Shown: positions 43,703-52,630, numbered from the stretch's first letter. The stretch: 64,000 nt of DNA from F23-D06 sp045132055 (GCA_045132055.1 JBGURP010000012.1:1-64000); one strand, 5' to 3'. Translations and numbers: made by a program. Notes: generated by a model not told the origin, from the letters alone.

Positions 43703-43736
43703 GGAACAGTGAATTGAAAATTGAAAATTGAGAATT
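43680..43736. repeat. Low-complexity GGGAACAGTGA / GAAAATTGA repeat
   Basis: Units such as GGGGACAGGGAACAGTGATT and ATTGAAAATTGAGAATT fill the whole gap between the GH3 fusion and tsaB. They supply the last six codons and stop of the former and run up to the ATG of the latter. A related TGTTCCCTGCTCACTGTTCAC string lies at about 400-420. Confidence 0.72.
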
Positions 43737-44432
43737 ATGGAACCGATTTTACTGCATATAGAGACTGCGACGGATGTGTGCTCGGTGGCATTGACACAGG
43801 GCGCAGAGGTGCTGGGCGTGTGCGAGAGCGCGGACGGCAACTCCCACTCCAAGAACATCCTTCCGTTCATCGACCAAGTATTGCGTGAGAACGGGAAAAC
43901 CACTGCCGACTTGCAAGGCATTGTGGTGAGCATCGGGCCGGGCTCCTACACGGGCTTGCGCATCGGTGTTTCCACCGCCAAAGGCATGGCCTATTCGCTC
44001 GGCATTCCTGTCATTACGGTCAGCACGCTGGAGAGCATTGCGCATGGCGCGAAACTGCACGCCGGAGCATGCAACTGCGACATCGTGCCTATGATTGACG
44101 CACGGCGGATGGAGGTGTTTGCGGCAAGATACGACAGCGACATGAACTTGCTGGATGAGGTGGCTGCCGTCATTGTGGATGAGAACGCCTATTCGGAACT
44201 TTTGCAGAAAAAAGAAGTTCTATTTTGCGGCAATGGAATGCCTAAATGCAAGGAATTGTTGTCCCAATTCCCGAACGCCCGTTTTGCCGATTTTACCTTG
44301 TCGGCGCAATACATGTTGCCAGCGGCGTTGAAAAAATGGGAAGCCAAGGATTTTGCCGACACTGCCTATTTCGAGCCCTTCTATTTGAAAGAGTACGTGG
44401 CCGGGAAGCCCAATGTAAAAGGATTGCACTAA
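43737..44432 (+). CDS. tsaB: tRNA threonylcarbamoyladenosine biosynthesis protein TsaB
   Basis: 231 residues from the ATG at 43737; an upstream in-frame TTG lies in repeat DNA and was not chosen. The start (PILLHIETATDVCSVAL) and VSIGPGSYTGLRIGVSTAKGMAYSLG are hallmarks of TsaB, the ASKHA-fold partner of TsaD in making t6A37 on ANN-decoding tRNAs. Length is normal. The stop is six bases before the next gene. Confidence 0.95.
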   Translation: MEPILLHIETATDVCSVALTQGAEVLGVCESADGNSHSKNILPFIDQVLRENGKTTADLQGIVVSIGPGSYTGLRIGVSTAKGMAYSLGIPVITVSTLESIAHGAKLHAGACNCDIVPMIDARRMEVFAARYDSDMNLLDEVAAVIVDENAYSELLQKKEVLFCGNGMPKCKELLSQFPNARFADFTLSAQYMLPAALKKWEAKDFADTAYFEPFYLKEYVAGKPNVKGLH

Positions 44433-44438
44433 ACGATT

Positions 44439-45287
44439 ATGGAAATCAACGAGCCCATCGACCAGCAGAAGAAGCTGAACATCATAGCCATTGCCGACGA
44501 TTCCGAGTACGGCACTTCGGCGGTGTGCTACGGCGGAATGCTGGCCGCTGTGTTCCGTGCCTCCCTCACGGTGGTCACTAAGTTCGACTTCACGCTGGAG
44601 GAGCGCAAGGGGCGGTTCAACGCCGAGCGCGTGCTCCAGAATGTGCAGCAACTCCTCGCCCACGACATCGAAACCATCCTGCTCACCGACTTCTTCTTCC
44701 CCGAGCGACTGTATCATTACGCCGAGGAGACCAACACCATCATGTTTGTCATCGGGGTGGATGGCGAGGAAAAACAGGGCTTTTTCGACAAACGGAAGGC
44801 CATGCGGTTCATCAAGCCCTCGCGCCTGCCCGTGATGACGGTGGGGAAAAAGTTGCCGGAAAAGGATGTGTTCCAGCATGTGCTGCTGCCGTTGGACATT
44901 GAGCGGCAAGCCAAGGAGAAAGCCTTGTGGGCGGGCTATTTCAGCCGCTTTTACCAAGCCACCATCCATATCATCGCACCGCGTTACAAAGACAGCGGCT
45001 TGCAAAAGCAGGTGAGCGACAACATCGCCTTTGTGGAGAAATTGTACAAGAACCTGGAGATTGGCTACACCATCCACGAAGTTGCGCCAACGAGCGATAT
45101 CGACCGCTACTCCATTGAGTATGCGCCGGAGGTCGGCGCCTCGCTCACGGTCATCATGATGACCAAGTACCTCACACCTGCCACACTGCTCACAGGCAAG
45201 CGCGAAAAGAAAATCATCGGCAACCCGCAGCAATTCCCCGTGCTCTGCATCAACCAGCGGGATGATCTGTATGTGTTGTGCACGTAG
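44439..45287 (+). CDS. Universal stress protein-like (two-domain) protein
   Basis: A 282-residue soluble protein with two UspA-like alpha/beta halves: residues about 12-130 (IIAIADDSEYGTSAVCYGGM) and 144-275 (HVLLPLDIERQAKEKALWAG). The classic ATP-binding G-2x-G-9x-G(S/T) motif is not obvious, so nucleotide binding is uncertain. It follows tsaB by six bases and may be coupled to it. A low-complexity repeat begins at its stop codon. Confidence 0.72.
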   Translation: MEINEPIDQQKKLNIIAIADDSEYGTSAVCYGGMLAAVFRASLTVVTKFDFTLEERKGRFNAERVLQNVQQLLAHDIETILLTDFFFPERLYHYAEETNTIMFVIGVDGEEKQGFFDKRKAMRFIKPSRLPVMTVGKKLPEKDVFQHVLLPLDIERQAKEKALWAGYFSRFYQATIHIIAPRYKDSGLQKQVSDNIAFVEKLYKNLEIGYTIHEVAPTSDIDRYSIEYAPEVGASLTVIMMTKYLTPATLLTGKREKKIIGNPQQFPVLCINQRDDLYVLCT

Positions 45288-45447
45288 GAGGGGTGCAAGA
45301 GGTGAAAGAGGTACAAGGGATGGCTGCTGGAGGCAGCTTCCTCTTCCTGCAACTTCACACGGGAGTGTGAAGTTGCCCTAAAGAAGGTGCTGCCTCTGGC
45401 AGCCCTCTATAGAATCCCCTTTTGCCCTCCCTTACTCCATTTACCCC
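45288..45447. repeat. Composite repeat gap with nested hairpins
   Basis: After GGTGCAAGAGGTGAAAGAGG-type units come three hairpins. One outer arm at 45322-45337 and another at 45389-45404 (GCTGCCTCTGGCAGCC) pair with each other at 14 of 16 positions and also fold alone. Between them is a perfect 12-bp hairpin (GCAACTTCACAC, loop GGGA, 45349-45376). A CCATTTACCCC-type tail follows. On the minus strand the first arm is followed by CATCCC, as in dispersed element copy 1. Confidence 0.72.
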
Positions 45448-45456
45448 GATTTTTTG

Positions 45457-45464
45457 TATCTTTG
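45457..45464 (+). promoter_or_regulatory. -7 promoter box of recG (TATCTTTG)
   Basis: TATCTTTG lies 30 bases before the recG ATG, preceded by a T-tract. No good -33 TTTG at standard spacing. Confidence 0.6.
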
Positions 45465-45494
45465 CACCCTAAACAATAAAAGCACGCCCCGACC

Positions 45495-47612
45495 ATGACA
45501 ACAACCGACCATGACATTCTCCAAACACCGATAGAGTTCCTGAAAGGAGTGGGACCGAAGCGCGCCGAGGTGCTGCGCAAGGAGTTTGATATCAGCACCT
45601 TCAACGACCTGCTCCACTATTATCCCTACCGGCACATCGACAAGTCGCATGTATATCATGTGGCCGACATCGTCGAGGACGGCAGCTACATCCAGCTGCG
45701 CGGGCGCATCACCAATGCGCAGGTGGTGGGCCAGCAGCGCGCCAAACGGCTCACGGCGCAGTTTTCCGATGAAACCGGCAGCATCGACCTCGTTTGGTTC
45801 AACGGCATCAAGTGGGTGCAGGACACCATCCAGAGCAAGCAGGAGTTCATCATCTTCGGCAAGCCAACCGTCTTCAACGGCCGCTGGAACATGACCCACC
45901 CCGAGATGATCGACCCGAACGCGCAAAGCGACTCGCCCGTGCCCATGCGCTTCCAGCCGCTGTATAACACCTCCGACTTTGCCAAGAAGAAGACTTTGGA
46001 CTCCAAGGCCATTTCCAAGTTGGTGGCCAACCTGCTGCCCATCGTGCACGATGTCATTCCGGAAACACTGCCCGATGACATGCTCAACAACCTCAAGCTG
46101 ATGCCATTGAAAGACGCGCTGTGCCAAATCCACTATCCGTCCAGCAACCAGGACCTGTCACGTGCCTCACTCCGACTCAAGTTTGACGAGTTGTTTTTTA
46201 CCCAACTCAAAATGCTGTTGCTGAAACAGATCAACACCAAGCGCATCAAAGGCCATGTATTCAGCCAGGTAGGCGATTATTTCAACACTTTCTACAAACA
46301 GTACCTTCCCTTTGAACTGACCAACGCGCAAAAACGGGTCATCAAGGAGATACGCGCTGACTTGGGCAGCGGGCACCAGATGAACCGCCTCTTGCAAGGC
46401 GATGTGGGCAGCGGCAAGACCATCATTGCACTCTTTATCATGCTGATAGCCAAGGACAACCAGTATCAGTCGTGCCTGATGGCACCAACCGAGATTCTGG
46501 CCACGCAGCATTATGAGAAGATCAGCAAGCAGGTGGCACCATTGGGGTTGCGCGTGGAGTTCCTGTCGGGTTCCACCAAGACAGCCAAGCGCCGGCAGAT
46601 TTTAGAAGGCTTGCAGAATGGCGATGTGGATATCCTCATCGGCACTCACGCGCTCATTGAGGACAATGTGCAGTTCAAAAACTTGGGACTGGTAGTGATT
46701 GACGAGCAGCACCGCTTCGGTGTGGAGCAGCGCGCCAAGCTATGGCGCAAGAACACCATCCCCCCGCATGTGCTCGTGATGACCGCCACGCCCATCCCAC
46801 GCACCCTCGCCATGACGCTCTACGGCGATCTCGACATCTCCGTCATTGACGAGCTGCCACAAGGCCGTAAACCCATCATAACCAAACATCTATACGAAAA
46901 AGACCGCCTCAAACTCTTCGGTTTTATGAAAAAGCAAATCGAAGAAGGCAGGCAGGTGTTCATGGTCTATCCGCTGATTCAAGAGTCGGAGAAAATGGAC
47001 TTGCTGGATCTGATGGCGGGCTACGAGGCCATCGAGCGCGCCTTCCCGCCGCCGAAGTACGGCATTGGCGTGGTGCATGGCAAAATGAAGGCCGAGGACA
47101 AGGACTTCGAGATGCAACGGTTCATCAAGAAGCAGTCGCAAATTCTGCTCTCCACCACGGTCATCGAGGTGGGCATCGACGTGCCCAACGCCACGGTGAT
47201 GGTGATTGAGAACGCCGAGCGGTTCGGGCTCTCGCAGTTGCACCAGTTGCGCGGGCGCGTGGGCAGGGGCGGAAACCAGTCCTACTGCATCCTCATGTCC
47301 AAATACGAACTCAGCACCGACGGCCGGAAACGACTCAAGGCCATGGTGGAAACCAACGACGGCTTCGAGATTGCCAACTACGACCTGCAGCTGCGCGGGC
47401 CGGGCGACATCCAAGGCACACAGCAGAGCGGCATGCTCGACTTCAAAATCGCCGACATCGTAAAAGACGAGAAGCTAGTGGCTTACACCCGCAACCTGGC
47501 TATGCAAGTCTTGGACAACGACCCGGAACTCCGCAAACCCGAGCACGTGCGCCTCGCCACCACCGTAGCCAAACTCATGCAACGTGAGACCAACTGGAGC
47601 GTCATCAGCTGA
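45495..47612 (+). CDS. recG: ATP-dependent DNA helicase RecG
   Basis: A 705-residue monomeric helicase that remodels stalled forks and branched DNA. The N-terminal wedge OB-fold (YIQLRGRITNAQVVGQQRAK) is followed by helicase domain 1 with Walker A LLQGDVGSGKT and the DEQH-type box VIDEQHRFGVEQR. Domain 2 carries TVIEVGIDVPNATVMVIENAERFGLSQ (split here only by position) and the QLRGRVGRG motif. Length and motif order are normal. It stands between repeat DNA and the EF-G paralogue gene. Confidence 0.96.
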   Translation: MTTTDHDILQTPIEFLKGVGPKRAEVLRKEFDISTFNDLLHYYPYRHIDKSHVYHVADIVEDGSYIQLRGRITNAQVVGQQRAKRLTAQFSDETGSIDLVWFNGIKWVQDTIQSKQEFIIFGKPTVFNGRWNMTHPEMIDPNAQSDSPVPMRFQPLYNTSDFAKKKTLDSKAISKLVANLLPIVHDVIPETLPDDMLNNLKLMPLKDALCQIHYPSSNQDLSRASLRLKFDELFFTQLKMLLLKQINTKRIKGHVFSQVGDYFNTFYKQYLPFELTNAQKRVIKEIRADLGSGHQMNRLLQGDVGSGKTIIALFIMLIAKDNQYQSCLMAPTEILATQHYEKISKQVAPLGLRVEFLSGSTKTAKRRQILEGLQNGDVDILIGTHALIEDNVQFKNLGLVVIDEQHRFGVEQRAKLWRKNTIPPHVLVMTATPIPRTLAMTLYGDLDISVIDELPQGRKPIITKHLYEKDRLKLFGFMKKQIEEGRQVFMVYPLIQESEKMDLLDLMAGYEAIERAFPPPKYGIGVVHGKMKAEDKDFEMQRFIKKQSQILLSTTVIEVGIDVPNATVMVIENAERFGLSQLHQLRGRVGRGGNQSYCILMSKYELSTDGRKRLKAMVETNDGFEIANYDLQLRGPGDIQGTQQSGMLDFKIADIVKDEKLVAYTRNLAMQVLDNDPELRKPEHVRLATTVAKLMQRETNWSVIS

Positions 47613-47694
47613 CAAAACCAAGGCTTTTCTTCCCTAAAGTATCAACAATCGGCAAGTTTCATACATATAATATAATTTGTATGGAAAAAAAGTG

Positions 47695-47702
47695 TATATT
47701 TG
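47695..47702 (+). promoter_or_regulatory. -7 promoter box of the EF-G paralogue (TATATTTG)
   Basis: TATATTTG with an upstream TTTG at 47676-47679 (15-base spacing, somewhat short). It implies a leader of about 45-50 bases before ATG 47757. Confidence 0.6.
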
Positions 47703-47756
47703 CCGCCCTTAAAAAATAATAACAAGCATTTATCAATCAAATAATTAAAATCACCG

Positions 47757-49886
47757 ATGAAAGTTTATCAAACAAAAGAAATCAGAAACATTGCCTTGAT
47801 AGGCGGTAACCGTGTGGGTAAAACCACGTTAGCCGAAGCTATGGCATTCCACGGAGGCGTAGTGAGCAGAAGAGGTACCGTAGAGGACAAGAATACCATT
47901 TCCGACTACCGTGACGTCGAATTGGAAAGACAACAATCCATCCAAAGCACCGTAATGTATGCCGAATTCGAGGGCAAGAAAATCAATATGATCGACTGTC
48001 CCGGTTTTGATGACTTCATTGGTGAGACCATCGGCGCTTTGAGAGTCATGGACACCGCTTTGATGGTGATCAACTCCCAGAACGGCGTGGACGTGGGCGC
48101 AGAAATCCAATGGCGTCGCACCAAAGAAATGCACGTTCCTGTGATGTTCGTCGTGAACCAACTCGACCACGAGAAAGCCAACTTCGACGAGACTTTGCAT
48201 CAGCTCAAGGAATACTTCGGCGGCAGCGTGATGCCGTTCCAGTATCCCGTCAACGCCGGCGTCGGCTTCGACTCCGTCATTGACCTGCTGCAAATGAAGC
48301 TCCTCAAGTTCCCTGCCAACGGTGGCAAGATGGTAGTGGAAGACATTCCCGCCGACCAAGCCGACAAGGCTGAGGAGATGCACAGCGCTTTGATCGAGGC
48401 TGCTGCTGAGAACGACGAAGCCCTCATGGACAAATTCTTCGAGGAAGGCACCCTTTCTGAAGACGACATGATCAAAGGTTTGAAACTCGGTATCGCCAAC
48501 CGCGGCACCTTCCCGGTGATTTGCGTTTCCGCCAAGGCTGACCAAGGCATCGACCGTCTCATGGACCTCATCGTCAAGAACTGCCCCACCCCGGACGAGG
48601 CTCCTGCAATGAAAGCCACCAACGGCAACGAGCACAAGTGCAACGCCGCTGAACCTTTCGTGGGTTACGTGTTCAAGACCGCTATCGAGCAACACCTCGG
48701 CGAGGTTGCCTTCATCAAAATCGCTGACGGTGAAGTTTCAAAGGCTGCCGACCTTACCAATAACAACACCAACACCAAGGAGAGAATCTCCCAGCTGTTA
48801 GTGTTCGCCGGCAAGAACAGAGTGGAAGTTGACAAGGCTGTGGCTGGTGACATCATCGCCACCATCAAGCTGAAATCCACCCCGACGGGCACCACGCTGG
48901 TTGCCAAGGGTGATGACATCATCGAACCGACAACTTATCCGGATCCCAAATTCCGTACCGCCGTGCGCGCCAAGAACAGCGCCGATGATGAAAAACTCGG
49001 CCAGGTGCTCAACGAGATCCGCAAGACTGACCCGACCTTCCTGATGGAACAATCCAAGGAATTGAAGCAGATGATCATCTCCGGTCAGGGCGAGCAACAC
49101 CTCAACATCGTGAAATGGATGATTGAGAAGTTGAACAAGATTGAAGTTGAATACTACGCTCCGAAGATCCCGTATCGCGAGACCATCACCAAGTCCGCTG
49201 AGGCTATGTATCGTCATAAAAAGCAATCCGGTGGTTCTGGTCAATTCGGCGAGGTGCACATGCTCATCGAGTCCTACTACGAGGGTATGCCTACCCAGAC
49301 CAAATACCCGATCCGTGCCACGGAAACTTACGATCTGCCTTGGGGCGGCAAGCTCATCTACAACAACTGTATCGTGGGTGGTGCCATCGACGCACGCTTC
49401 ATGCCCGCTATCCTCAAGGGTATCATGGAGAAGATGGAAGAGGGTCCGCTGACCGGTTCTTACGCCCGCGACATCGTGGTGAACATCTACGACGGTAAAA
49501 TGCACCCGGTTGACTCCAACGAGTTGGCATTCAAATTGGCCGGCCGTAACGCCTTCAAAGAGGCCTTCAAGAATGCCGGTCCGAAGATTCTGGAGCCCAT
49601 CTACGATGTGGACATCTTCGTTCCTTCCGACCGTATGGGTGATGTGATGACCGACCTTCAGGGCCGTCGTGGTATCATGATGGGTATGGACGCCGAGGGT
49701 GCCTTCCAGATGATTCACGCCAAGATCCCGTTGGCTGAGATGAACAAATACTCCACCACCCTGAGCTCTATTACCTCAGGTCGTGCTTCCTACAGCATGA
49801 AGTTCGCCGAATATCAGCAAGTTTCCGCCGATGTCCAGAGCGAAATCATCAAGAAGTACGAAGAGGAGCACAAAGACGAAGAATAA
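47757..49886 (+). CDS. Elongation factor G paralogue (EF-G2 type) with altered GTPase motifs
   Basis: 709 residues with all EF-G domains: G domain (1-270), domain II, then III-V ending SAD-type helices. The P-loop is GGNRVGKTT (16-24). Canonical EF-G has RGITI in switch I and DTPGH with the catalytic His; here they read RQQSI (58-62) and DCPGF (80-84), so the histidine is Phe84, and NKxD is NQLD (134-137). It matches the Bacteroides EF-G2 type, reported to support translation without detectable GTPase activity and to matter under carbon limitation. The canonical fusA is not in this window. It has its own promoter and a strong terminator, so it is monocistronic. Confidence 0.9.
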   Translation: MKVYQTKEIRNIALIGGNRVGKTTLAEAMAFHGGVVSRRGTVEDKNTISDYRDVELERQQSIQSTVMYAEFEGKKINMIDCPGFDDFIGETIGALRVMDTALMVINSQNGVDVGAEIQWRRTKEMHVPVMFVVNQLDHEKANFDETLHQLKEYFGGSVMPFQYPVNAGVGFDSVIDLLQMKLLKFPANGGKMVVEDIPADQADKAEEMHSALIEAAAENDEALMDKFFEEGTLSEDDMIKGLKLGIANRGTFPVICVSAKADQGIDRLMDLIVKNCPTPDEAPAMKATNGNEHKCNAAEPFVGYVFKTAIEQHLGEVAFIKIADGEVSKAADLTNNNTNTKERISQLLVFAGKNRVEVDKAVAGDIIATIKLKSTPTGTTLVAKGDDIIEPTTYPDPKFRTAVRAKNSADDEKLGQVLNEIRKTDPTFLMEQSKELKQMIISGQGEQHLNIVKWMIEKLNKIEVEYYAPKIPYRETITKSAEAMYRHKKQSGGSGQFGEVHMLIESYYEGMPTQTKYPIRATETYDLPWGGKLIYNNCIVGGAIDARFMPAILKGIMEKMEEGPLTGSYARDIVVNIYDGKMHPVDSNELAFKLAGRNAFKEAFKNAGPKILEPIYDVDIFVPSDRMGDVMTDLQGRRGIMMGMDAEGAFQMIHAKIPLAEMNKYSTTLSSITSGRASYSMKFAEYQQVSADVQSEIIKKYEEEHKDEE

Positions 49887-49912
49887 TCTTTACATTATTC
49901 TTTTATACGACA

Positions 49913-49940
49913 AAACCCGGCAGAAATGTCGGGTTTTTTT
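49913..49940 (+). terminator. Intrinsic terminator of the EF-G paralogue gene
   Basis: A 10-bp stem (AAACCCGGCA and TGTCGGGTTT, one G-T pair) with a GAAA loop followed by seven T residues, 27 bases after the stop. Confidence 0.92.
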
Positions 49941-49942
49941 GT

Positions 49943-49950
49943 TAGTTTTG
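49943..49950 (+). promoter_or_regulatory. -7 promoter box of the small lipoprotein gene (TAGTTTTG)
   Basis: TAGTTTTG immediately follows the terminator T-tract and ends 36 bases before the ATG at 49987. Confidence 0.6.
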
Positions 49951-49986
49951 CACTTCCTTTTCACAACGTCATTTTCTATCCTTATT

Positions 49987-50370
49987 ATGAAAAAATTATT
50001 CATTCTATTTGCTTTATTTACAATACTTTACGCTTGTAACAACAATACCCAGGCCCCTGCAAAAGAACCTCAAGCAGACCCGGCAACCGAGGCTATGCAC
50101 GCAAAACAGCAGAAGGCTCAGGAAGATTGGAAAAACTGGGACAACCTCACCGATGAGCGCAAAAACGAGCTGTTGGAGGATTACAAAGCCACATACGATG
50201 AAATAAAAGCCATCAAGGAGGCACGCGAAGCACGCAAAGCCAAGTTCGAGGCCGCCATGCAGAACTGGGACAACCTCACACTCGAAGAGAAGAAAGCCGC
50301 CATTGACCTGATGGCCCCCAACTCCGCCAAGGCAGAGCCCGTGACCACACCCGAACAAAACACAAAATAA
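49987..50370 (+). CDS. Small predicted lipoprotein with a duplicated WDNLT motif
   Basis: 127 residues from ATG 49987. The frame stays open upstream but runs through a terminator and promoter, so the longer form is rejected. The type II signal peptide ends ILYAC with Cys17. The mature part is charged and helical, with an internal duplication: WKNWDNLTDERKNELLED (about 53-70) and MQNWDNLTLEEKKAAIDL (about 92-109). The pattern suggests a short helical-repeat periplasmic or surface protein; function unknown. It is seven bases before purN and may be cotranscribed with it. Confidence 0.82.
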   Translation: MKKLFILFALFTILYACNNNTQAPAKEPQADPATEAMHAKQQKAQEDWKNWDNLTDERKNELLEDYKATYDEIKAIKEAREARKAKFEAAMQNWDNLTLEEKKAAIDLMAPNSAKAEPVTTPEQNTK

Positions 50371-50377
50371 TCTCAGC

Positions 50378-50944
50378 ATGAAAAGAATAGCAGTGTTCGC
50401 CAGTGGCTTCGGCTCCAACTTCCAAGCCATCATTGAAGCAGTACAACATCGCACGCTAGAGGCAGAAATCGCCCTGCTCGTGTCCGACAAGCCCACCTGC
50501 AAGGCCGTGGAGCGCGCCCAAGAGAACCATATCGACGTGTTCGCCTTCTCCTCCAAAGACTACGAGAACAAGGCCGCCTACGAAACGGCAATTTTGAAAG
50601 AACTGCAACAACGAGGCGTGGACTACATCGTGCTGGCCGGCTACATGCGCTACATCGGCGAAGTACTGCTCAGCAACTTCCCGATGAAAATCATCAACCT
50701 GCACCCCGCACTGCTGCCCTCCTTCCCCGGCGCGCACGGCATCGCCGATGCCTTCCACCACGGCGTGAAAGTGTTCGGCATCACCATCCACTTTGTCGAT
50801 GAAGGCGTCGATACCGGCAAGATCATCGACCAGTTCGCCTTCCATGCCAATGACGGCGCCACACTGGAAGACATAGAACGGCAAATCCACCAGCTGGAGC
50901 ATCAATATTTCCCCATCACCATCAATAAAGTCATCAACGCATAA
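50378..50944 (+). CDS. purN: Phosphoribosylglycinamide formyltransferase
   Basis: A 188-residue enzyme transferring a formyl group from 10-formyl-THF to GAR in purine synthesis. The PRPP-like loop ASGFGSNFQAII, the catalytic Asn-His stretch INLHPALLPSFPGAHG and the aspartate region DEGVDTGKIIDQ are all present. Length is typical. It lies twelve bases upstream of guaA, giving a two-gene purine unit. Confidence 0.96.
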   Translation: MKRIAVFASGFGSNFQAIIEAVQHRTLEAEIALLVSDKPTCKAVERAQENHIDVFAFSSKDYENKAAYETAILKELQQRGVDYIVLAGYMRYIGEVLLSNFPMKIINLHPALLPSFPGAHGIADAFHHGVKVFGITIHFVDEGVDTGKIIDQFAFHANDGATLEDIERQIHQLEHQYFPITINKVINA

Positions 50945-50956
50945 ATCATACACCTC

Positions 50957-52561
50957 ATGGAAAAAATCATTATTCTGGATTTCGGTTCTCAAACCACCCA
51001 ACTGATAGGCCGCCGCGTGCGCGAGCTGGACATGTTCTGCGAAATTGTGCCCTACAACAAGTTCCCGCACGATGACAAGGACGTCATCGGCGTCATCCTG
51101 AGCGGCTCTCCATTCAGCGTGTATGACGAGCGTGCCTTCAAGGTCGATTTGACCGGCATTCGCGGACGATTGCCCATTCTCGGCATCTGCTACGGCGCAC
51201 AGTTCATGGCATACACCAACGGCGGCAACGTGGAACCCGCCGGCAGCCGCGAATACGGCCGCGCCAATTTGGCCGAGTTCGAGCATGACAATCCCCTGCT
51301 GCAAGGACTTTCCGACAACACACAGGTGTGGATGAGCCACGGCGACACCATCACCAAACTGCCGCAAAAATGCCGCAAAATTGCCTCCACCGACAAGGTG
51401 CAATATGCCGCCTACCAATTTGAGGGAGAACAAGTTTGGGGCGTGCAGTTCCATCCGGAAGTATTCCATACGGTGCAAGGCACCCAGCTGTTGAAGAATT
51501 TCGTGGTCGGCATTTGCGGTGGCCACCAGACCTGGAGTCCCGCCTCCTTTGTGGAAACCACCGTGGCCGAACTGAAAGAGCAGATTGGCAACGACCGCGT
51601 CATCCTCGGCTTGAGCGGCGGCGTGGATTCCTCCGTGTGCGCCATGCTGTTGCACCGCGCCATCGGCAAGAACCTCACCTGCATATTCGTGGACCACGGC
51701 CTGCTGCGTAAGAACGAGTTCCAGAATGTGATGCGCGACTACGAGGGCCTTGGCCTCAACGTGATTGGCGTGGATGCCAGCGAGAAGTTCTTCAAGGAAT
51801 TGGAGGGCGTGACCGAGCCCGAGCGCAAGCGCAAAATCATCGGCGCCGGCTTCATCGACGTGTTCAATGCGGAAGCGCAGAAGATCACGGATGCCAAGTG
51901 GCTGGCTCAGGGCACCATATATCCCGACCGCATCGAGAGTCTGAGCATCACGGGCATGGTCATCAAGAGCCATCACAACGTGGGCGGACTGCCCGAGAAG
52001 ATGCACTTGCAGTTATGTGAGCCGCTGAAGTGGCTGTTCAAGGACGAGGTGCGCCGCGTGGGCCGCCAGTTGGGCATGCCCGAGCATCTCATCACCCGCC
52101 ATCCGTTCCCGGGACCGGGTTTGGCTGTGCGCATTTTAGGCGACATCACCCGCGACAAAGTGCGCGTCCTGCAAGATGCAGACGACATTTTCATCCAAGG
52201 CCTGCGCGACTGGAAAGTGAAATTGAGTGGCGAAGAGGCCCGCAAGGTGCTTGCTGCCGGCGTACCTGCCAACATGACCAACGGAGAAATAGAAGTGTCG
52301 CTGTACGACCAGATTTGGCAGGCGGGCGTCATCCTGTTGCCCATCAAGAGTGTGGGCGTGATGGGCGACGAGCGCACGTACGAGCGTGCGGTGGCCCTGC
52401 GCGCCGTGACCAGCACCGACGCCATGACCGCCGACTGGGCGCACCTGCCCTACGAGTTCATGGCGAAGATTTCCAATGACATCATCAATAAGGTGAAGGG
52501 CGTGAACCGCGTCTGCTACGACATCAGCTCCAAGCCGCCCGCGACCATAGAGTGGGAATAA
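50957..52561 (+). CDS. guaA: GMP synthase (glutamine-hydrolysing)
   Basis: A 534-residue enzyme converting XMP to GMP. The class I glutamine amidotransferase domain (1-190) has GICYGAQFMAY and the catalytic His/Glu in GVQFHPEVFHT. The PP-loop ATP pyrophosphatase has LGLSGGVDSSV near residue 217. The C-terminal dimerisation domain ends KPPATIEWE. Its last codons and stop (52547-52566) recur as an 18/20 direct repeat at 60782-60801, beyond the two A+T-rich surface-protein genes. Confidence 0.97.
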   Translation: MEKIIILDFGSQTTQLIGRRVRELDMFCEIVPYNKFPHDDKDVIGVILSGSPFSVYDERAFKVDLTGIRGRLPILGICYGAQFMAYTNGGNVEPAGSREYGRANLAEFEHDNPLLQGLSDNTQVWMSHGDTITKLPQKCRKIASTDKVQYAAYQFEGEQVWGVQFHPEVFHTVQGTQLLKNFVVGICGGHQTWSPASFVETTVAELKEQIGNDRVILGLSGGVDSSVCAMLLHRAIGKNLTCIFVDHGLLRKNEFQNVMRDYEGLGLNVIGVDASEKFFKELEGVTEPERKRKIIGAGFIDVFNAEAQKITDAKWLAQGTIYPDRIESLSITGMVIKSHHNVGGLPEKMHLQLCEPLKWLFKDEVRRVGRQLGMPEHLITRHPFPGPGLAVRILGDITRDKVRVLQDADDIFIQGLRDWKVKLSGEEARKVLAAGVPANMTNGEIEVSLYDQIWQAGVILLPIKSVGVMGDERTYERAVALRAVTSTDAMTADWAHLPYEFMAKISNDIINKVKGVNRVCYDISSKPPATIEWE

Positions 52562-52566
52562 TAACG
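52547..52566 (+). repeat. Direct repeat at the guaA 3' end (left copy)
   Basis: ATAGAGTGGGAATAATAACG covers the last four guaA codons, the stop and five bases beyond. The right copy at 60782-60801 (ATTGAGTGGGAGTAATAACG) differs at two of 20 positions. The pair brackets 8.2 kb holding the two surface-protein genes. Confidence 0.6.
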
Positions 52567-52630
52567 CTGCACTCCCATTGACAGGGCTCCCCGAGTGGAA
52601 AGCTCCGAAACATATAAATAACAAGGACTT

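Noticed and set aside
49831..49986. N-terminal extension of the small lipoprotein
   Set aside because: It overlaps the end of the EF-G paralogue gene, its terminator and a promoter box. ATG 49987 gives a clean lipobox.
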